Assembly (NCBI RefSeq): GCF_017312405.1 | Contig: NZ_BLTG01000111.1 | Coordinates: 1 to 55,469 of the forward strand | DNA: 55,469 nucleotides | Source: Mycobacterium sp. PO1 | Lineage (GTDB): Bacteria; Actinomycetota; Actinomycetes; Mycobacteriales; Mycobacteriaceae | Direction of reading: 5' to 3' | In this document: positions 53,001-55,469 of the stretch, piece by piece | Layout of the letters: every line of letters begins with the position of its first letter | How positions within the stretch are numbered: the stretch's first letter is position 1 | Translations under genes and position numbers: made by a program | The notes under the pieces: model-generated | Seen by the model: only the letters and a program-made list of their open reading frames with translations | Database searches by the model: none | What the model was told of the DNA's origin: nothing

Positions 53001-55412
53001 ATGGGCACCGCTGCCGGAGGCGGCGAGACTGGCACCGCCGCCGGAGGCGGCGAGATGGGCACCGCTGCCGGAGGCGGCGAGACTGGCACCGCTGCCGGAG
53101 GCGGCGCCGGTGAAGGTTGCGGGCTGACCGACGTGCAGCTGCGTACACCCGTTCCTCCCGGACGTACGCGCGACGTCCAGGTGGTTCTGCAGGACGGCAC
53201 GCTGCGTCTGTCCTCGCGACTCGTCGGGGAGTCGGTGGAGGACTCAGCCGACGGATGGCTGACCCACAGCAGCGCCGTCGTCGCCCCCGCCGACGCAGAA
53301 TCAGCCTGGATGCCGGTAAGCGTGGTCGATATCGAGACGTTTGTTGTTGATGCAGAACGACTTCCGAGTGCCCATGTGGTCGAGACGCTGGCCTCAGTCG
53401 GTGTCGCGGCGATGGGGTTCGGCTGGGAGATCCTCGAGCTGTACCGCCGTGGCGGGCAGCTCTTGGCACGAGTGACCGCCGAGCCCGACGGCTCTGCACC
53501 GGCCACCTGGGCCGGGCTGGTGGATGCGGCCACCTCGACGGCGTGCACCGTGTTCGACGGTCCGGCGCGCTTGCGGATGCCGGCGCGAATCGAGCGGGTC
53601 CATGTCGCGGGCACTCCGCCCGCAGTGGCGCTGCTGCATGTGCAGCACCTCGGCGGCACGACGGTCGATGTCGCGATCGCCGACGAGGCGGGGGCTGTAC
53701 ATGCCGTCCTCACCGGGATGACGTTCGAGGAACTCGAGAACTCCGCCAGCGGCAGCCTGGGTCCGGTGCTGCATGAAATAACCTGGGAAACAGTTGAACT
53801 CAGCGGAGAGGACCGGCCTGCCGAGGTGGTCCTGGTCGGCGGTCGGGCGAACGACGTCGCCGCGATACGGAGCGATCTCGCCGCGGCCGGGGTCCGGCAC
53901 CGCGTCTGCGCCGAGCCTGGGGAGATCGACGGTGAGCTCACCGAGGGGTCGGCGGTGCTGGCGGTGCCCGATGCCGAGGGCACCGCGCAAGCCGCCGCCG
54001 AGTTGGTGCTCGCGACACTGAAGGGTCTGCACGCCAACGGCTCTGCGGCTCGACTGTGGGTGCTGACCAAGGGCGTGCTGGAGGGACGCTCTCTTGCGCA
54101 CGCGTCACTGTGGGGACTGGCCCGGGTGGCCGCGGCCGAACATCCACAGCTGTGGGGTGGGGTGCTCGACGTCGCGGCTGACTGCGGGCGCGACCCGCTA
54201 CCGCTGAGTGTGATGGCAGCGCTGCCCGGGCACGGCGTGGTCGCCGTGCGGGACGGCATAGCGTCGATCGCCCGACTGCGCCATGCCCGCACTGGGTCAC
54301 GCGCTCCCATGACGTGCACCGCAGGCGGCACCTACCTGATCACCGGAGGTACCGGTGCGCTCGGCCTGTTGATGGCCCAGCGACTGGCCGACCTCGGTGC
54401 CCGCCGGCTGGTGTTGCTGTCCCGCTCGGGCATGCCGCCACGCGCTTCATGGGCCGCGCACGCAGGCTCGGACGTGGTCGACACGGTGACGGCACTCGAA
54501 GAGCGGGGAGTCTCGGTGCACGTCGCCGCGATCGACATCGGGGACGCCGATGCGGCCGGCGAATTACGGGAGATGCTCGCGGGGTTGCCGGCAGTGCGCG
54601 GCGTGGTCCATGCGGCCGGCGTGGAAGCCGGTGTCCTGCTGGCCGATACCACTGACCAGCAGCTCCGGACGGCGATGCGCCCCAAGGTGGACGGGTCACT
54701 GGTGCTGCACGAGTTGTTCCCACCGGGGCAGCTGGACTGGATGGTGCTGTATTCGTCGTGCGGCTATTTGGCGGGCTTTCCGGGTCAGGGTGCGTACGCG
54801 TGCGCCAACGCGTTTCTCGATGCGCTGGCGCGCCACCGGCACGGCCTCGGTGATCGCACCGTCAGCGTCGCGTGGACCGCGTGGCGTGGTCGGGGGATGG
54901 GGTCGACCTCGGAGTATGTCGCCGCGCAGCTCGAAGGTCTGGGCATGGGCACGATCGGATCCGACGACGCGTTCCGGGCGCTCGACACGGCGATGCGCGG
55001 CGACGAACCCAACGTCGTTGTCCTGCCGGTACTCCCGGGGGCGGCCTCGGTGCCGATATTGGCCGGCGTCGCACCGGTTGGGCGGCGTGATGACACGCCG
55101 GCAGGCCCGATCGATCGCGGCGACACGGACGTGGATGAGTGGGTGGCTCAGCAGGTTGTCGAGGCGGTCGCCACCGAGCTGGGTCTGCCCGAGGATGACG
55201 TCGACCCCCGCGTTCCTCTGGTCGAGACCGGCGTCGACTCGATCATGACCGTCTCGCTGCGCCGTGCGCTGGAAAAGCGCACCGGGCTCGCGCTTCCACC
55301 GACCCTGCTGTGGGAGCACCCGACCGCTGCGGCGGTGACGGCTCGGATCGTCGAGCTGCTTGCGCCGCAGGATGACTCGCCGGCCGATCGGCGAGAGGTA
55401 GAGGTCTCCTGA
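50082..55412 (+). CDS. Iterative type I PKS, probable 6-methylsalicylate synthase
   Basis: A 1776-residue single-module synthase. KS (about 12-436): Cys183 in DAACAAS, His318 in EAHGTGT, His357 in NTGHLEG. AT (about 547-840): Ser634 in GHSVGE, and VAFHSP, which points to malonyl-CoA. TH/DH (about 905-1215): HPVQGTEIVP with His939, and Asp1148 in GLVDAAT. KR (about 1415-1600): TGGTGALG, Lys1535, Ser1559, Tyr1572. ACP: Ser1720 in ETGVDSIM. No ER, MT or TE. This is the bacterial 6-MSAS layout, and RDPRNAAVLAETTRWG is a family signature. All catalytic residues are intact. A glycine-rich repeat interrupts the TH/DH domain at residues 959-1009. It lies next to hemW under an IdeR box, where mbtI is expected, so it may supply the mycobactin aryl acid. 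Confidence 0.9.
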   Translation: MELTGATEPTPEPIAIIGIGCRLGGEVRTPAEFWSFLLAGGSAVRQVPAQRWAPYVGRDPRNAAVLAETTRWGTFLEDLDCFDAEFFGVSPREAELMDPQQRLALEVSWEALEHAGIGPRSLAGSDTAVLMGVNSDDYGKLLMEDLAGIEAWTGIGTSLCGVANRVSHLLDLRGPSVALDAACAASLVAVHQGCQLLRDGETSLALAGGVSALIGPGLTRVLDVAGATAPDGRCKTFDASADGYGRGEGAGVVVLKRLAEARRDGDRVLAVIRGGAVAQDGRTVGIMSPNGEAQADLFRLACRVSGVAPRSVGYVEAHGTGTPTGDPVEVAALASVYGAGRGGERCPVGSVKPNTGHLEGGAGVVGLIKAALALHHRVLPPTAGVGTLTPKVDWEASGLRVPTEPEGWLPGDGPRRAAVCSYGYGGTIAHVLLEEAPGFDTASAGEKASPAAAFIPLSARSESRLTVQAARLGEHLRASPFSVDRVAATMWTRRSPEPVRGAVVTDGLPATRREGAVVAALNALAAQVRDPRVVTGSVVEGAQDGAVWVFSGHGSHWAGMGRELLATEPAFAAVIDEVDVVFRAELGFSAREELTGERLGGTDQVQALTFAVQVGLAAVLRERGVTPAAVIGHSVGEVAACVEAGVFDLSHGAAVACFRARGFRSVAGNGAMALVRLSFDEVQRRLAGRSDVVAAISASPESTVVSGAVHAVDEVVAAWSAAGVMVRRVNTDVAFHSPAMDALTGELARRVGHLPAPGPAKVPLYTTALADSRSSAPRGADYWATNLQGRVRFAEAVQAAAEDGHRLFLEVSAHPVVSHSIAETLVHHGYQEHAVVPVLRRDQPERRAIGAAVAALYCHGAPVEHGFTKTAAWAADLPVTQWQHRRYWRTPTAPPGTTALHDVAAHTLLGGCIEVSGAVPTRVWQTRLDMGNRPYPGDHPVQGTEIVPAAVLLNTFLTAAGGGEMGTAAGGGEMGTAAGGGETGTAAGGGEMGTAAGGGETGTAAGGGAGEGCGLTDVQLRTPVPPGRTRDVQVVLQDGTLRLSSRLVGESVEDSADGWLTHSSAVVAPADAESAWMPVSVVDIETFVVDAERLPSAHVVETLASVGVAAMGFGWEILELYRRGGQLLARVTAEPDGSAPATWAGLVDAATSTACTVFDGPARLRMPARIERVHVAGTPPAVALLHVQHLGGTTVDVAIADEAGAVHAVLTGMTFEELENSASGSLGPVLHEITWETVELSGEDRPAEVVLVGGRANDVAAIRSDLAAAGVRHRVCAEPGEIDGELTEGSAVLAVPDAEGTAQAAAELVLATLKGLHANGSAARLWVLTKGVLEGRSLAHASLWGLARVAAAEHPQLWGGVLDVAADCGRDPLPLSVMAALPGHGVVAVRDGIASIARLRHARTGSRAPMTCTAGGTYLITGGTGALGLLMAQRLADLGARRLVLLSRSGMPPRASWAAHAGSDVVDTVTALEERGVSVHVAAIDIGDADAAGELREMLAGLPAVRGVVHAAGVEAGVLLADTTDQQLRTAMRPKVDGSLVLHELFPPGQLDWMVLYSSCGYLAGFPGQGAYACANAFLDALARHRHGLGDRTVSVAWTAWRGRGMGSTSEYVAAQLEGLGMGTIGSDDAFRALDTAMRGDEPNVVVLPVLPGAASVPILAGVAPVGRRDDTPAGPIDRGDTDVDEWVAQQVVEAVATELGLPEDDVDPRVPLVETGVDSIMTVSLRRALEKRTGLALPPTLLWEHPTAAAVTARIVELLAPQDDSPADRREVEVS
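52956..53107. repeat. 27-bp in-frame tandem repeat inside the PKS
   Basis: Five full copies and one partial copy of a 27-bp unit encoding AAGGGE(M/T)GT, beginning at 52956, 52983, 53010, 53037, 53064 and 53091. The array falls in the TH/DH domain shortly after its catalytic histidine. Because the unit is a multiple of three, copy number can change without a frameshift. Confidence 0.92.
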
Positions 55413-55413
55413 G

Positions 55414-55469
55414 CTAGGGAACTTCCTCGTCTTCGCTGTCTGCTCGCCCGTCGTCGTTTCCCGCGCCTT
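55414..55469 (-). CDS. Possible C-terminus of a converging gene (partial)
   Basis: On the minus strand the last bases read GAGNDDGRADSEDEEVP followed by a TAG stop at 55416-55414. An acidic tail that ends right beside the PKS stop would fit a convergent gene entering from the right. Only 18 codons are visible, so this is a weak call. Confidence 0.3.
   Translation of the reverse strand, partial: GAGNDDGRADSEDEEVP

Noticed and set aside
50082..55412. Cell-wall lipid PKS (Mas/Pks5 type) or MbtC/MbtD as identity of the PKS
   Set aside because: Mas/Pks5 proteins carry an ER domain and methylmalonyl-specific AT motif; MbtC and MbtD split KS from AT-KR-ACP. Here all domains are on one chain with a TH/DH and malonyl-type AT.

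Overview
The window is high-GC actinobacterial DNA from a Mycobacterium, most likely a rapidly growing environmental (Mycolicibacterium-type) species. This rests on gene order as I remember it, not on a database search. The genes follow, in inverted orientation, the M. tuberculosis Rv2425c-Rv2388c backbone: VWA/CoxE, nadD-rsfS-gpgP-octT-degV, comEA-comEC-holA, rpsT, the ATP-grasp/alpha-E/transglutaminase trio, rnz, a CBS protein, a MazF-like protein, lepA, lppR, trehalase, subI, che1-cysH-sirA and hemW. Many genes look leaderless: an xAnnnT -10 box lies 6-8 nt before an ATG or GTG start. Many operon joints are ATGA/GTGA overlaps.

Layout. 1-4.9 kb: end of a VWA gene, a GntR regulator, and the nadD-rsfS-gpgP-octT-degV operon (NAD, ribosome silencing, methylglucose lipopolysaccharide precursors). 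5.0-10.1 kb: an accessory block where eis would be expected, with a small secreted protein, a DapB-fold dehydrogenase, an SDR, a two-gene acyl-CoA dehydrogenase and a membrane protein. 10.2-13.5 kb: comEA-comEC-holA. 13.7-14.5 kb: an AHSA1/ArsR pair with two matching operators. 14.6-24.8 kb: conserved housekeeping genes including rpsT, rnz, lepA and two PknH_C-type lipoproteins. 24.8-34.9 kb: an accessory nutrient block with a Pit phosphate transporter, a complete peptide ABC importer, a GNAT/C39-like protein, a LysR regulator whose frame runs into the importer's binding lipoprotein, and a divergent M20 hydrolase. 35-37 kb: trehalase. 37-47.4 kb: a sulfur region with subI but no cysTWA beside it, then a CstR/SQR/CstB persulfide module with its own operators, two CNNM-CBS membrane proteins, and che1-cysH-sirA behind a cysteine-rich leader peptide. 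47.4-50 kb: hemW, an F420-type oxidoreductase and a SnoaL-like protein. 50.1-55.4 kb: an intact iterative type I PKS with the KS-AT-TH/DH-KR-ACP layout of 6-methylsalicylate synthases, behind a good IdeR iron box, where mbtI would be expected.

Main ideas. (1) The mycobactin starter acid may be 6-methylsalicylate made by this iron-regulated PKS, as in the P- and H-type mycobactins. (2) Sulfate reduction appears controlled by a cysteine attenuator and sits next to a persulfide detoxification module. (3) At least six gene 3' ends carry short tandem duplications whose unit contains the stop codon, and the PKS has an in-frame 27-bp array. This is a recurring local feature that ordinary annotation does not explain. 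No tRNA, rRNA, insertion sequence, prophage or CRISPR array was seen.
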